This document shows positions 38,301 through 47,083 of a stretch of DNA of 64,000 nt, one piece after another. The notes under the pieces were generated by a model. That model was not told where the DNA came from, did not search any database, and worked only from the letters and a program-made list of their open reading frames with translations. The DNA lies in NCBI RefSeq assembly GCF_963576545.1, contig NC_083644.1, forward strand, positions 22,395,893-22,459,892, written 5' to 3'. Within the stretch, counting starts at the first letter, position 1, and the number at the start of each line of letters is the position of its first letter. The translations under genes and the position numbers were made by a program. This DNA is from Limanda limanda. Its lineage: Eukaryota > Chordata > Actinopteri > Pleuronectiformes > Pleuronectidae.

Positions 38301-41273
38301 ATATATACTAGATATATGTATATATAAGGATTGGGACATAAAGAAAAAACTGCTTTGCGACTTTAAAAAATGTGACATTTCAGTTCAGTGATATTCATAT
38401 GATGTCAAATCATAACGTCCATTATCTCAATGTACTTTACAGAGAAAGGTCACAGCCTTACAAAACTGAAGATAACAGCCATTATTAATTTGCCACCTTT
38501 CCTCTGTGAAGGACTCTTGCCAGAAGCCCGCGTGCTACGAGAAGACAGTGACTCTGACTAAGGAACCGTACGACTCCCTGGGGATGACGGTGGCAGGGGG
38601 CATGTCCAGCCGAGGGTGGGACCTCCCCATCTACGTCACCAACGTGGACTCAGATGGAGTGGTGGGACAGGAGGGCTCCATTCGAAAAGGTAGAGTCAAT
38701 CGCTAATGAATGTCTTGTTTCATCTTATTAAACACCTTTCCACTTAATCCTGGAATTATCAGACTTGTTTTTTTACTGTAAGAAATGTTTTGTTTTTGTG
38801 AAAATAATTACTCACTGGGGAACGTAGTATTTTTTCTGTGTGATTGTCACATAGAACAGGGATGTCATGGATTTCAATTTGGTGATGAATACTGTGTATA
38901 TAACAGAAATGCTGATTGATGAACACTCGTAGCTCGTGTTTCATTATGACGCTTATTCATCCGGCAGAAAACTCCGTGGTGCTGCTGCGGTTCAGCGCTC
39001 CACAAATTGGCTCTAACACGGCTAAACAAAAAACACAAACACACATTAGCATCGCAGTGCTCAGGGCCGACTGTGTATTTGTGTAGAGTACTTGATCGGC
39101 GCAAAATCACACATAACTGGATGTGATTGCAGCAATCTTTATATCCCATAATGCATTTTTCCATCCAGGGGAGTGAGAGATTCGCTAACTCCCACATATC
39201 CATCTTAAAATATCCCCTTATTAAGCCTGTCATTACCCTCCCTGTCCAGCTGCAGCGGCTGTCTCTGTTTGTGTGGTTATGAAACATGAAACTATTATTT
39301 AGCATTTGCACATCCATGCAGTGTCCTTCGAGTTGTCTACTAGCGTGTTGGACCGAGCCGTCTGTTTTCCGTGCTCCAATTTCATCACTGGGAGCCTTTT
39401 TATTGCACAGGTGGCACTTGGTTTCCATCCCTTTTGTGTTCCAGCAGGGACGCTGTTGAATATTAAATAGGCAGATGATGAGTCCCTGTCCTGTGAGTTT
39501 AAAAAAAAAAAGCCTATTATCAAGGCAGCCAACCCGGGCGGATGATGAGCTGTGCTGTCCACTTCCCCACCCCGCAGGTGACATCTTGCTAAACGTGAAC
39601 GGCGTGGATTTGACGGGGGTGACGCGAGGCAAGGCCGTGGCCAACTTGAAAAACACCACCTCTCCTGTCGTGCTCAAGGTCTTGGAGATGCGTCCCCCTG
39701 AGGAGAGCCTGCCGGAGTGCACGTTGCCGCCCTGCCTCACACCCTCACCCACAGATAGCACCAAGAGCATGGTGCCCAATGACGACTACTCCCCACTGTG
39801 GGTGTCATGGCTGCAGCTACCCAGGTGAGCGTTCCGGAATCCACTCCATATTCATTTTTCTACCTCATCTCCTACTTGTTCTGTGCCCAGTATAATTGAC
39901 ACCCCCGCACTGGTTCCTCTGACCTCTGCCAGATGGTGCCAGGTAACATTTTGACAGAGCCAGCTGGGAGAGAATACTCATTATACTTTCGCTGCTCTAA
40001 TATCAGCTCAACTTTCTTTCAAAACTTTCACTCAAATTTTAGCATATGAATTTATCTTCATAGTGAAATAAAAATGTGCTCATCCTGGAATTCCATCCTC
40101 CAATTGATTATGAGTCATAACTTAGTACGAAACCACCACGGGAACGTAGTCTAGACCAGTGGAGCGATTAAAAGGATTTGAATTAAATTTTCATTCAGCC
40201 CTGGGCTCTTTGAATGAGACTGACAGAGAAGTTCCATTAGTCTCATTGGATCACGTCTTCCGAGAGGAAAAGCCTTATCATTCAGCTCATGAGAGCTACC
40301 AGGCCTTTATCTCCTGAGCAGAGCTGGTTTCATCAGCCTAGCTACAGTTCTCACTCAGTATGGATACACAGTATATATATTTATATATGTATATGTCATG
40401 TACGTTAAAGGTGAAGTGGAGAGATTAGTGTTTTAAAGCTCCCTCTTGGCTCACGCAGGCATCTCTACTGCTGCAAAGACATCATCCTGCGGCGGAGCAC
40501 TTCGGGCAGCCTGGGCTTTAGTATCGTTGGAGGTCAGGAGGAGGTCAACTGCAATCAATCCTTTTTTATCCGCTCCATCGTGGAGGGGACGCCAGCCTAC
40601 AATGACGGCAGGATAAGGTATTCATCCTATATCACCTCTTTTTTCCCATGAGCCAAATTATATTGACCAGCTTCAAAAAATGTAATTGCAAAATAACGGT
40701 ATCATTTAAAAAAATATAGTGCATATGGATCGAATTATTTCTTTGTACTCTAATCTTCTGGTCTTTCCAAGTTGACATCTTTGTCGATGGCTTCTACGTG
40801 TACACGTTCTGTTTGTTAGAAACGTAATCGAAGCGTCCCATTTGCTCACGTGAATCCTCAGATAATCTCCTGCTGTATTCTTACATAGGCTGATTCGGAC
40901 ATAATCCAGAGTTTTTACGAGGGGGATGACAGGAAGAATATCCTGAGATTGTCCACTGCAACAGAATCAGAGACTTGTGTTCTCACATACGTCCTCTCCA
41001 GACAATTTTATTAGATTATATGGAGTTCAGTGCGTGTCTGAAACCAGTTTATGCATTTAGCGGACCTGTATACATTTACAGCACCCTAAATTAAGCTCAT
41101 TGTTTCAATGGGGATCTTTCTCTCTTTCTCTGTGTAGGTGCGGGGACATCTTACTGGAGGTGAACGGGAAGAGCACGTGGGGGATGACCCACACAGCGTT
41201 GGTGCGCCTCCTGAAGGAGCTGAGGGGCAGGATCACCCTGACCATCGTCTCCTGGCCAGGCAGCCTGCTGTAG
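13704..41273 (+). CDS. lnx1: lnx1, ligand of Numb protein X 1 (E3 ubiquitin ligase, RING + 4 PDZ), long isoform, ten exons
   Basis: LNX1 is a cytoplasmic RING E3 ligase and PDZ scaffold that binds Numb and promotes its ubiquitination. I joined ten exons by GT-AG sites: 13704-14113, 29575-29822, 32011-32169, 34196-34404, 34537-34950, 36076-36210, 38524-38689, 39577-39823, 40459-40617, 41138-41273. They total 2283 nt with no internal stop, giving 760 aa; human LNX1 p80 is about 728 aa. Order: RING (residues 51-88), second zinc finger (115-138), NPAF (192-195), basic Ser/Arg stretch (about 221-250), PDZ1 (about 286-374), PDZ2 (about 408-493), PDZ3 (about 531-617), PDZ4 (about 670-757), C-terminus SLL. 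The ATG at 13704 has G at -3 and +4; upstream in-frame sequence offers only a GTG at 13659. The convergent FIP1-like neighbour matches the human LNX1-FIP1L1 arrangement and favours lnx1 over lnx2. Exon joins are inferred, without transcript evidence. Confidence 0.93.
14818..14905. repeat. Dispersed repeat, right copy flanking the RING exon
   Basis: It is the partner of 13275-13355 in direct orientation, about 1.54 kb away. The RING-encoding exon lies between the two copies. Confidence 0.7.
15694..16568. mobile_element. hAT-type DNA transposon, 875 bp, non-autonomous
   Basis: Perfect ends TAGGGTTGCAAA...TTTGCAACCCTA are flanked on both sides by the same 8 bp GTCATGAC (15686-15693 and 16569-16576), the duplication length of hAT elements. 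Subterminal sequence carries repeated ggaaactttcc blocks on the left and cccgttaattcc-type blocks on the right. The element lies in the first large lnx1 intron. It lacks a full transposase. Confidence 0.93.
16208..16411 (+). pseudogene. BED-type zinc finger remnant inside the hAT element
   Basis: A short frame reads [20 protein letters not shown], then [12 protein letters not shown]. An aromatic/His start followed by C-x2-C is the N-terminal half of a BED finger, the DNA-binding domain of hAT transposases. The C-terminal H-x-H part and the catalytic region are missing, so it is a relic. Confidence 0.7.
16730..16770 (+). mobile_element. Possible SINE head fragment
   Basis: gcctggggatcaggtggtagagct resembles the A-box region of the SINE at 12.9 kb, but no B box follows. 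It is short and degenerate. Confidence 0.3.
19327..19440 (+). promoter_or_regulatory. Candidate internal promoter for the p70-type transcript (CCAAT + TATA)
   Basis: A CCAAT motif at 19327-19331 lies 84 bp upstream of tataag at 19411-19416, within a locally GC-rich block that also contains GT-rich runs. This spacing is typical of a CCAAT/TATA promoter, and transcription would start near 19440. It lies about 640 bp upstream of the alternative first coding exon at 20080. The call rests on motif content and position only. Confidence 0.5.
19581..19745 (+). other. Upstream ORF (54 aa) in the presumed p70 leader
   Basis: Between the TATA-like box and the p70 ATG, an ATG at 19581 opens a 54-codon frame ending TGA at 19743-19745. 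It starts [20 protein letters not shown], is rich in Leu and Pro, and has a hydrophobic stretch after Met6 that looks like a signal peptide. If the leader is unspliced, this ORF and other upstream ATGs would reduce initiation at 20080. Coding status is unknown. Confidence 0.3.
19860..20079 (+). repeat. GA/G-rich polypurine leader before the p70 exon
   Basis: About 220 bp are almost pure purine on the plus strand (gga, gaa and poly-G blocks), running nearly up to the p70 ATG. This low-complexity sequence would lie in the 5' UTR of the short isoform if that leader is unspliced. Confidence 0.6.
20080..20171 (+). CDS. lnx1: lnx1 alternative coding first exon (p70-type, RING-less isoform)
   Basis: This intronic exon is too short to stand out as an ORF. 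From ATG 20080 (context accATGa, with A at -3) it encodes 30 residues plus two bases: [20 protein letters not shown], then [10 protein letters not shown], and a split Leu codon before donor gtgagt at 20172. I recall the human LNX1 p70 isoform beginning with an almost identical peptide. Its phase equals that of the RING exon, and both splice to 29575, giving [11 protein letters not shown] here. The predicted product is 654 aa and lacks the RING, so it would act as a scaffold without ligase activity. The Leu-rich start resembles a short hydrophobic segment; whether it targets a membrane is unknown. Confidence 0.9.
20326..20354. repeat. (GT)n microsatellite
   Basis: Short GT run about 155 bp after the p70 exon donor. 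Confidence 0.9.
20575..20642. repeat. (GT)n microsatellite with CG interruptions
   Basis: GT run of about 65 bp, interrupted by cgtgtgcgtg near its right end. Confidence 0.93.
21928..21957. repeat. (GT)n microsatellite
   Basis: GT run of about 30 bp in the large intron. Confidence 0.9.
24940..25060 (-). mobile_element. tRNA-derived SINE, copy 3 (head region)
   Basis: Reverse complement of 24990-25055 reads gctgtggctcaggaggtaga, then ggtttgattcctcgc, the A- and B-box parts of the same family as copy 1. The element looks truncated. Confidence 0.6.
25826..25925. repeat. Teleost dispersed repeat (aaatcacaac...aaggcactttacat family), copy 1
   Basis: gtgtagtgctaaatcacaac and ttaaggcactttacatagta followed by aaggtcaagac is a widespread fish repeat end. 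A second copy lies at 38390. Confidence 0.6.
27370..27750. repeat. GT-anchored dispersed fish repeat (ttgaggaccattt...ggttagggtt)
   Basis: A GT tract is followed by tttttgaggaccattttttt, gaccttatgaagtgaggacc, then ttagggtaaggggct and gttagggttagggtt. This order is a well-known microsatellite-linked repeat in fish. The ttaggg units here are interstitial, not a telomere. Confidence 0.55.
29575..29822 (+). CDS. lnx1: lnx1 coding exon 2: shared by both isoforms, NPAF motif
   Basis: The acceptor is ctctgtgtgcag before 29575 and the donor gtgagt is at 29823. The first base completes the split codon of either first exon; then comes [20 protein letters not shown], nearly identical to LNX1 proteins. 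C138 completes the second zinc finger. The middle is acidic and Ser/Thr-rich. LVNPAF at 29732-29749 corresponds to the Numb PTB-binding NPAY motif of mammalian LNX1, with Phe in place of Tyr. Residues 138-219. Confidence 0.93.
29823..32010. other. lnx1 intron between coding exons 2 and 3
   Basis: GA-, GT- and ATGG-type simple repeats only. No further exon was recognised. Confidence 0.8.
31402..31452. repeat. (ATGG)n tetranucleotide microsatellite
   Basis: Imperfect tgga/tgta tetranucleotide repeats over about 50 bp. Confidence 0.9.
32011..32169 (+). CDS. lnx1: lnx1 coding exon 3: basic linker
   Basis: The acceptor tccattgcag precedes 32011 and the donor gtatgg is at 32170; phases match the neighbours. 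It encodes [20 protein letters not shown] and [14 protein letters not shown], a strongly basic Ser/Arg stretch conserved in LNX1, followed by a polar tail. Residues about 220-272. No enzymatic motif is present; the RSRSF and RRTKS segments are plausible basophilic kinase sites (inference). Confidence 0.92.
32170..34195. other. lnx1 intron between coding exons 3 and 4
   Basis: A GA microsatellite at its start; the rest is unremarkable. Minus-strand frames of 108-130 aa here are pyrimidine-rich chance frames. Confidence 0.8.
32286..32321. repeat. (GA)n microsatellite
   Basis: GA run just downstream of lnx1 coding exon 3. A similar one lies at 28810-28838. Confidence 0.9.
34196..34404 (+). CDS. 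lnx1: lnx1 coding exon 4: first half of PDZ1
   Basis: The acceptor cttgtttag precedes 34196 and the donor gtatca is at 34405 (phase 0). It encodes [20 protein letters not shown], the strand and loop region with VGGNETPLV, and [19 protein letters not shown], which is the core of PDZ1. The expected carboxylate-binding loop reads LAISTVGG, so the usual x-Phi-G-Phi signature is weak, as in other LNX PDZ1 domains. Residues about 273-342. Confidence 0.93.
34537..34950 (+). CDS. lnx1: lnx1 coding exon 5: end of PDZ1, His-rich linker, most of PDZ2
   Basis: This is the largest internal coding exon (414 nt, phase 0 on both sides). It completes PDZ1 ([20 protein letters not shown]), then has a linker with nine histidines in 25 residues (residues 377-401, bases 34639-34713), then PDZ2 with the binding loop QLGIKL and the core [20 protein letters not shown]. 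The frame stays open for 54 nt past the donor at 34951 (gtcagt); that tail is intron. PDZ2 finishes in the next exon. Confidence 0.93.
34951..36075. other. lnx1 intron between coding exons 5 and 6
   Basis: A poly-G run lies near 35570. Homeodomain-like TAATTA/ATTAAATTAG motifs cluster at 35200-35520, but no element can be named. Confidence 0.75.
36076..36210 (+). CDS. lnx1: lnx1 coding exon 6: end of PDZ2 and PPPY linker
   Basis: The acceptor tctccag precedes 36076 and the donor gtgagc is at 36211 (45 codons, phase 0). [13 protein letters not shown] closes PDZ2. The linker that follows contains [13 protein letters not shown] (residues 512-515, bases 36169-36180) fits the PPxY consensus for WW domains. 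An open frame continues downstream of the donor, but homology stops there. Confidence 0.9.
37847..38212. mobile_element. Foldback MITE, copy 1 (366 bp, 6 bp target duplication)
   Basis: Ends TATGGCGGACC / GGTCCTCCATA are inverted repeats extended by ACATGACTTAAG-type arms and long AAATA/TTTAT repeats that pair with each other. The 6 bp gttttg flanks both sides (37841-37846 and 38213-38218). The centre contains caatcctgcatgagactgcg, shared with copy 2. It lies in the lnx1 intron between coding exons 6 and 7. Confidence 0.9.
38385..38475. repeat. Teleost dispersed repeat, second copy of the 25.8 kb family
   Basis: tgatgtcaaatcataacgtc and ctcaatgtactttacagaga then aaggtcacagcctta align with 25840-25915. 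It ends only about 50 bp before lnx1 coding exon 7. Confidence 0.55.
38524..38689 (+). CDS. lnx1: lnx1 coding exon 7: first half of PDZ3
   Basis: It encodes [20 protein letters not shown] and the core of PDZ3 up to GSIRK, with binding loop SLGMTV; the donor gtagag is at 38690. The start is ambiguous: an AG at 38510-38511 (ctctgtgaag) and another at 38522-38523 (cttgccag) are 12 nt apart and both keep the frame. The upstream choice would add Asp-Ser-Cys-Gln. I used the downstream one. Confidence 0.88.
38690..39576. other. lnx1 intron between coding exons 7 and 8
   Basis: No element was recognised. A 301-codon minus-strand frame spans this intron and exon 8; it is a shadow with no domain. Confidence 0.8.
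39577..39823 (+). CDS. lnx1: lnx1 coding exon 8: end of PDZ3 and PDZ3-PDZ4 linker
   Basis: The acceptor ccaccccgcag precedes 39577 and the donor gtgagc is at 39824. [20 protein letters not shown] completes PDZ3; a Pro/Glu/Cys-rich linker follows, and then WVSWLQLPR leads into PDZ4, as in LNX1 of other vertebrates. Residues about 581-662. Confidence 0.93.
39824..41137. other. lnx1 introns around coding exon 9
   Basis: Two introns (39824-40458 and 40618-41137) with ordinary splice signals. No repeats or genes were recognised in them. Confidence 0.8.
40459..40617 (+). CDS. lnx1: lnx1 coding exon 9: first half of PDZ4
   Basis: The acceptor ctcacgcag precedes 40459 and the donor gtattc is at 40618. 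It encodes [20 protein letters not shown] and SIVGG, with binding loop SLGFSI, followed by [18 protein letters not shown]. It is too short to appear as a start-to-stop ORF and was recognised by direct translation; its phase fits both neighbours. Confidence 0.93.
41138..41273 (+). CDS. lnx1: lnx1 last coding exon: end of PDZ4 and stop
   Basis: The acceptor tctgtgtag precedes 41138. It encodes [12 protein letters not shown], the last helix [20 protein letters not shown] and a C-terminus GSLL, ending in TAG at 41271-41273. The position and sequence of the end match human LNX1 (WPGTFL). The C-terminal Ser-Leu-Leu could itself serve as a PDZ ligand (inference). Confidence 0.93.
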
Positions 41274-42193
41274 CGGCCCTCCGAGCACTGACCAAGGAAT
41301 CTGGAAGGCAGAGCTTTAGACTGGTCGACCACCATAAGCTTGCTGTGTGGGAGAAGCTTAGAATAGTGCTGTAGCTCTACGGATATCTCACAATCTGAAC
41401 GGACAGCTGAGACTTTGCCAGGAGTTTGAAAGGGGGACAAAACAAAAAGACTGGATTGTTACCAGAGGTTAACTTGTCCCTCGGAGAACGCTGGACCGGG
41501 AGAATCCAGGCCTGAGGCTCCTCTAACAAGGATGTGGGGTGTTATCTGTTTAGGGGACATTTGACATTCTCTGGCACATCACCCAGCGAGTGTGGGTGGA
41601 TCAAGAGAAGACACAACACATTGCCAATTCCAGTAGTTATATATTAGGGTATGCGTTAAGTTGGACTCACATTTCTTGACTGTAAATGTTGGGTGTCTAT
41701 AAAAGTACTGATCCAAGCACTTGTAATACGTTTATTTTGGTTTGTTTGTGGTATGGCCTTTAAATACAGGCTCCATTCTGTTTGTACTGACAGTGGTTGT
41801 CATCATCTGTTGACCTGAGGACACGTTACCAAGTAGTCGTCAGTGTTGAGTTTTTTTTTTAATTTTATTTCAAAAGCTATGGCTAATTTATCAAACCACT
41901 GGCAAAGAAAATAAAAATAAACAAATGATCAATGTGTTCATAACATGTAAAAAAAAATAATTGACATTGTGGAGGCCTTACTTATTTTCTTACTTTTAAG
42001 AAAAAGAGCTGACTTGGTTTCTGTGTATCAGTGGATGGTCTGAGGTCCGTCTACTGTGGTTCTATGTGTCACGCTTCGGCCTGTGTAATATATCTGATGG
42101 TATATTTGGTTAAATGATCAATAAAGTCATTGTAAAAGAAAATCAGTTTGAAGCACAGTTCACATCCTCCAGAGCTCCTCGACAAGCAATAAA
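41274..42193 (+). other. lnx1: lnx1 3' UTR with candidate polyadenylation signals
   Basis: Non-coding sequence after the stop becomes AT-rich. AATAAA hexamers occur near 41910-41920, at 42120-42125 (aatgatcaataaag) and at 42188-42193. The 42120 copy looks best and would give a 3' UTR of roughly 870 nt. The actual cleavage site is not determined. Confidence 0.6.
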
Positions 42194-45100
42194 ACATTTA
42201 GGAATATTAAAAACTTCAATATATTAAAAGCTTATACATCACATTCATATTTTATACAATGTACAGCTCTCTTTACTCTCTCTAATAGAGGAAATTATGT
42301 AATTCAGCTAAGGACAGCTATTTTCTTACAACATTGTAAAAAATTGCCTCAGGACAGTTTCTCTAATCACACAAATTGAGAGTCTAGACTAAAAGTCGGT
42401 CCGATTTTAATTTCCTCTCTGTCCATAGAGAACATTTTGCTGGTCTCCTTGTTTCTCTTTCTATTGGCCCTCGCCATCATCCCTCCTGCATCTGCTACTG
42501 CTGTTGAGGACATAGATGACAAAGAATCACATAATCACTTTTGTTGTCTTTCCTTATTTTTTTCATGAGTGTGTTTTAGTTACAGACCTGCATGGGGATT
42601 TCTTTCTATTTCGGGCTTTTAACGCTTTCTCCCTGGTGCTTTCTTCTTCTCCTTCTTTTCTTCTTCTTCTTCTTCTCCACTGAATCTTTCAAAACTGTGG
42701 CATTTGTGCCCTCGCTCCGTAGTGTCCCTGAGACTCGCTCGCCTCGCTCTACTGAAAAATACCAGACACACATGCAGTGAATTTCTTACATTTGCTATTG
42801 ATAAAACTCTAGGCATTTCATCGGGAAATAACACAAAAGGAAACATAGCTCATGGCCCGCAGGAATGAGACTGCTGGCTGATTTTTTCCTCCTTCTCCAC
42901 TGGGACAGAGATAAGTCAGAACTAAAGGGACCTAAACCTTAACCACAGTCCCTGCCAATGCCTTTCTGAGATTTTGTAGCCTCCCCCCCCGGCCGTGACA
43001 AAGAATGCACCACTAGTATCAAAGCATGTCCTTACAGTCATGCTGCTGTATCCTTACTGCTGCCCTGTGAGACTGACCTTTTACATTAATTCACACCTTT
43101 ACCACCTTAAATGACTCACACGCACACACGATTCACACATGAATCACAATATATTCATGCAAAGAGGGAGGGTGACACTGGAGGGAAAATGAAGATTTCA
43201 CACCTCCAATAATGTTATGATGTGGAGTGAATGTGTCCAAGCACTGATAGTTCAAACTAAACACTGTAAATTGCATTGGTTCCCAAAGTGAGAACTGCAG
43301 CACAAGACCAACAAGACAAGTTAATGTGCCCTTTTTTAGGTGATGTTCTCAAAGTTAAAATACACCTGCTTATTTTGGTGTTAAACATGTTTAAGTAAAA
43401 AAAAAACTGTTTAAAGTCCCTTGTTCACACTTGTTATATTTTAAGTTTTGCAACCGCTTGCTCATGTTTCTCTCTGGAGCTCTATAGCAACAGGTCCGTC
43501 AGCCAATCAGTGGCTTTGACTGACTGATGTCTGAGTGATGCACAGCCAGGACAATGCAGGTGACTACAACTGTAGCTTGGTGAAAATCAAATGACGATGG
43601 TCAGTCAGGGCGGAAATGAGAAGAGCAGATGGTCAAATTCCAAATAAAAAGCTTAAACTGGATTTGGGGTAGAGCTCCACACTGAAGCCTAAGGACTGGT
43701 CCTTTAGATCATCTGACAGCGTTGGGGTGACTGTCATGGAGCCTGCGACCCCTGGCTCCTGCTCACTCTCCTCGGCTGCTGGAGCATTCAGGCCGACCGG
43801 TACAGTGTCAGTGTATGACGAGGCAAGCAAGTGTGTGTGGCCTTAGAATCAGAGACCACCTGGGACATCTCAGAATTGGATGATGTGGCCTGGTAGAGCA
43901 ATAACAGAATATGGTGAGTGGATAACCAGGAGAAAGAGCAGGGGCAGTTGACATCTCCACCTCGTGACATTTTTAATGGGATTGATCGAGGCTGCAGCTG
44001 AGAAACCAACGGTGACGTATATGGGGAAATGGCGGAAATGTGCAGCAGCAATGAAGGCAAAGCCGTCGAGCAGCTTCTCCATTGTTTTGGAGATCTGACT
44101 CCAGGTGGTGGACTTCATCCCTGAACTGAGTGTTTGCAGTTCACAGACACGCACACAGATAGCTGTGACTATAGCTGGTTTTCAGTCCAAGTGTCATAAA
44201 ACCACACAATAGATAAAACGTTGCAGTGCGGGTGCAGATTGGGACCAGCTGGGTACCCCTCACCTCACCCTCCCCTTCCAAGCAAGTAGTAGAAATATAT
44301 GGCCTGCCCTCAGGTGACATAAAAACACAAAAAGAACTCTCTAGAAAGAGTGTTTGGTTTGTCCATTCTGGGACAGTGTAGAAATATGAGACACTTACAG
44401 ACACGACCTCTGGGTAAAATCGAAGGAAGTTTACAGAGTTTGCCCTTCACACATGCACAACTCAGCGGGAGGTTTTCTGCACAGACGTGTTCACAGCAGC
44501 AACAAATCCTCTGCATTATTCAGGCGAGAGGTGGAAGTGACGTATTAACTCTGCTGCATAGATCACGTGATCAGCACCCCCACACCTTCGTCCGCTCTTA
44601 TCACCACAAACTCCTTCGTCAGTCCAAATCACAGCTTTTAGTTTTAAAATAATCAACCTGACCTTTCACAATCGTCACACTAAAGGCTTCGGATCTGGTT
44701 TTGTCTTGTTCAGAAAAAGTCCATCAGAAAGTACAGATCCTGCCCCATTAATGCAGACTCTCAGCTCACACATGGCTGGAGTAATTATTACCATTCACTC
44801 ACTCCACACAGAAAAGACAGAGAGAGCGACAGAGAGCCTCAAGGGGCAGAGTTGTTGCGAGTACAAAGCTTAATGTATTCAACATTTGGAGACAGCTCTT
44901 CTGTTAGCAGCAGGGATTAGGAACCCAAGGCCCACATTTGTTCTTGCTCAAAGCTTTAACACAGAAACAGTCAACTCACATAACACCAGGGAGACAAACA
45001 GTTCCCAAGGAGACCGTTTTAGTTGTAGAGTAAATAATAGCACGGAAGCCTCAGGTTTTGTTTTCTCGTTTTATAATTCTATTCATTAGCAGTGGCCAGG

Positions 45101-45214
45101 CCTGTACGGCCGGGAGGTGCATGTTTCATTAGATGCATGAGCCGAACGTGTTGTAATGTTGTCCACTCCATCCCTACAGTCATTTAACTCATTCAGGACT
45201 CTCATTACAGATAT

Positions 45215-45305
45215 ATATTTATTACATTACATGGTTACATGGTTGAATGCACTTATTGTCAGTCGCTTTGGATAAAAGCGTCAGCTAAATGAAATAAATG
45301 TATAA
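45215..45305. repeat. Teleost dispersed repeat, copy 2 (inverted, short)
   Basis: gtcgctttggataaaagcgt then cagctaaatgaaa is the reverse complement of the repeat start at about 9950. Only about 90 bp remain. Confidence 0.7.
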
Positions 45306-47083
45306 CTCACACAATTAAAGTGAAAGTAATATCCATAAAAACAAATAACAGCTGTGGGTGGAGGGATAGAATGTAACGTCTGATGACTCATGCAGTCAAA
45401 TATGTTGTTATTCCAGCTAAATTATGGTCTTTGGTTGGCAAAAGAAGTGTAACTGTAACATATGGCAGTACTCTGGGGTCAGAAATAAGCCATTTTTCTT
45501 TATTTAATATTCTATTCTCCTTGTTTTCTTAGCACATTGTTGGATTTGGCCGAACAGTGAGATTTTTGTCTTAAGTGACTTAGGTTGACAGAACCATGAT
45601 TATGTAAAGAGACCAGTGCCAATCAGTTTGCTTCAGCTAGAACAAAGATTTGTCTTACCTTCCATTATTCCTGCTGGGGCGTGGGTGTAAAATTGAACAA
45701 AATTGGAGGCTTGGGTCAAACCTACAAAATAAGAGAGGTGGAAACTGCAGCTATGTTTGAGAAGCAAACATGTTTTGTAAAGGATGACCAGTATGTTGAG
45801 ATGGTTGCTTTAACCCGTACAAAGCAGGTAAGTGAGCGAATGATGCTGCAGCAGGGAAAAGAAGAAGCTATGCAAAGGAATCTAGGGCAGCCACTACACA
45901 TATGTATGTTAAGTCAAGGCAGGCTGATGCAGTGTGTTTAGCATTAAAGACCTAAAGTGGTGTTGAATGCAGGGACACGCAAGCACTGTTGGAAAGAACA
46001 TTACAATTGACTTGGTAAAGATCCCAAGACACTGGCTCTGGAAAGAACTTAGTTTCATGCATGAAGTGAAGGCAGAAAGGCAGAAAGTATGTCACATTCA
46101 GCACTAACATAAGTTAGCCAGAGGGGAAATAAAAACAGATGAAGGAGGACGAATACACAGGCTCCAGGACAGAGCCTGGGGCCAGGATAAAACTGGCACC
46201 TGGCACAATAGAAGCTGAAAAAATCAGGGCTTTTATTTTAGACCTGTCTGCCAGTGGGAGAAGGCAAGTGGCAATTTGGATCACACTCCTAAATCTAAAA
46301 CCAGACCTGGGAGACAGACATAGTTGCTCCTAGAAATCACAAGGCTGCCATCAAACAACAGACACATATTAAACCAATGAAAATGTTATTCTCCCAATCT
46401 TTTCTTCTAAGGAGGTAAATCACTAAAGTTTGAATTAATTCAAATTGAAAGAGGCTGTTGCTATTGACTGGCTCACATTTGTTTGACTCTGTAAATGGTT
46501 ACCGCCGTGCTGTTCTGAATTAGCTTTGCCCTAATTTTGGTTCCAGAGAATTGCAGCTGTTTCTTTTATCAGTTTCTCTTCTACATTTAGAATTAGTCAA
46601 ACCCTTTGTTAACACTGAAACCAACTTCTTAGCAGCAGTGTTGCCACAAGCGAGACATAATAAGCAATTACCTGGGGCCCCTAGATAAGAGGGCGGCCCC
46701 TTGAGTATATTCCATAATTGGCAACGACACCATCATCGTGCCTCTAGCTCACTGTCAAATACATTGTACCTTTGTTTTGGGGAGGGAGTTTACACTTAAA
46801 CTTAACTACTTTACTATTATTTATGTGCACAGTCTGACATTTTTTGATTTGGTGTAGGACCCCGCAAGGTTTCTTTTGCACAGGTTCCTAAAATATCTCA
46901 AAATGCTCCTGCTTCACAGCAATTTCTATTAAAGCTTTCAGTGCAAGTTAAAGCTGGATGACAGTTGTCGTTTTAGTTTCCTCATCGTACTCAGACTTCT
47001 CTGAACTCACTGGGCTCTGTGTGCAAGCTTTTCTGCCAAAGCATATCTCAATTGGATTACATCTCTTTGAACGTGTGAACAAG

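Larger units (their letters stand above)
36211..38523. other. lnx1 intron between coding exons 6 and 7
   Basis: It contains MITE copy 1 and a dispersed repeat. The stretch 37500-37780 is rich in AT-core motifs (TTAATTAG, ATGCTAAT) with low repeat content and could be regulatory (inference). Confidence 0.75.

Noticed and set aside
38874..39779. 301-codon minus-strand open frame
   Set aside because: It overlaps lnx1 coding exon 8 in antisense and has no recognisable motif; it is a shadow plus intron.
43633..44404. Several minus-strand frames that might be a retroelement or gene
   Set aside because: No known domain, and frames overlap and break; it was left as unassigned intergenic DNA.
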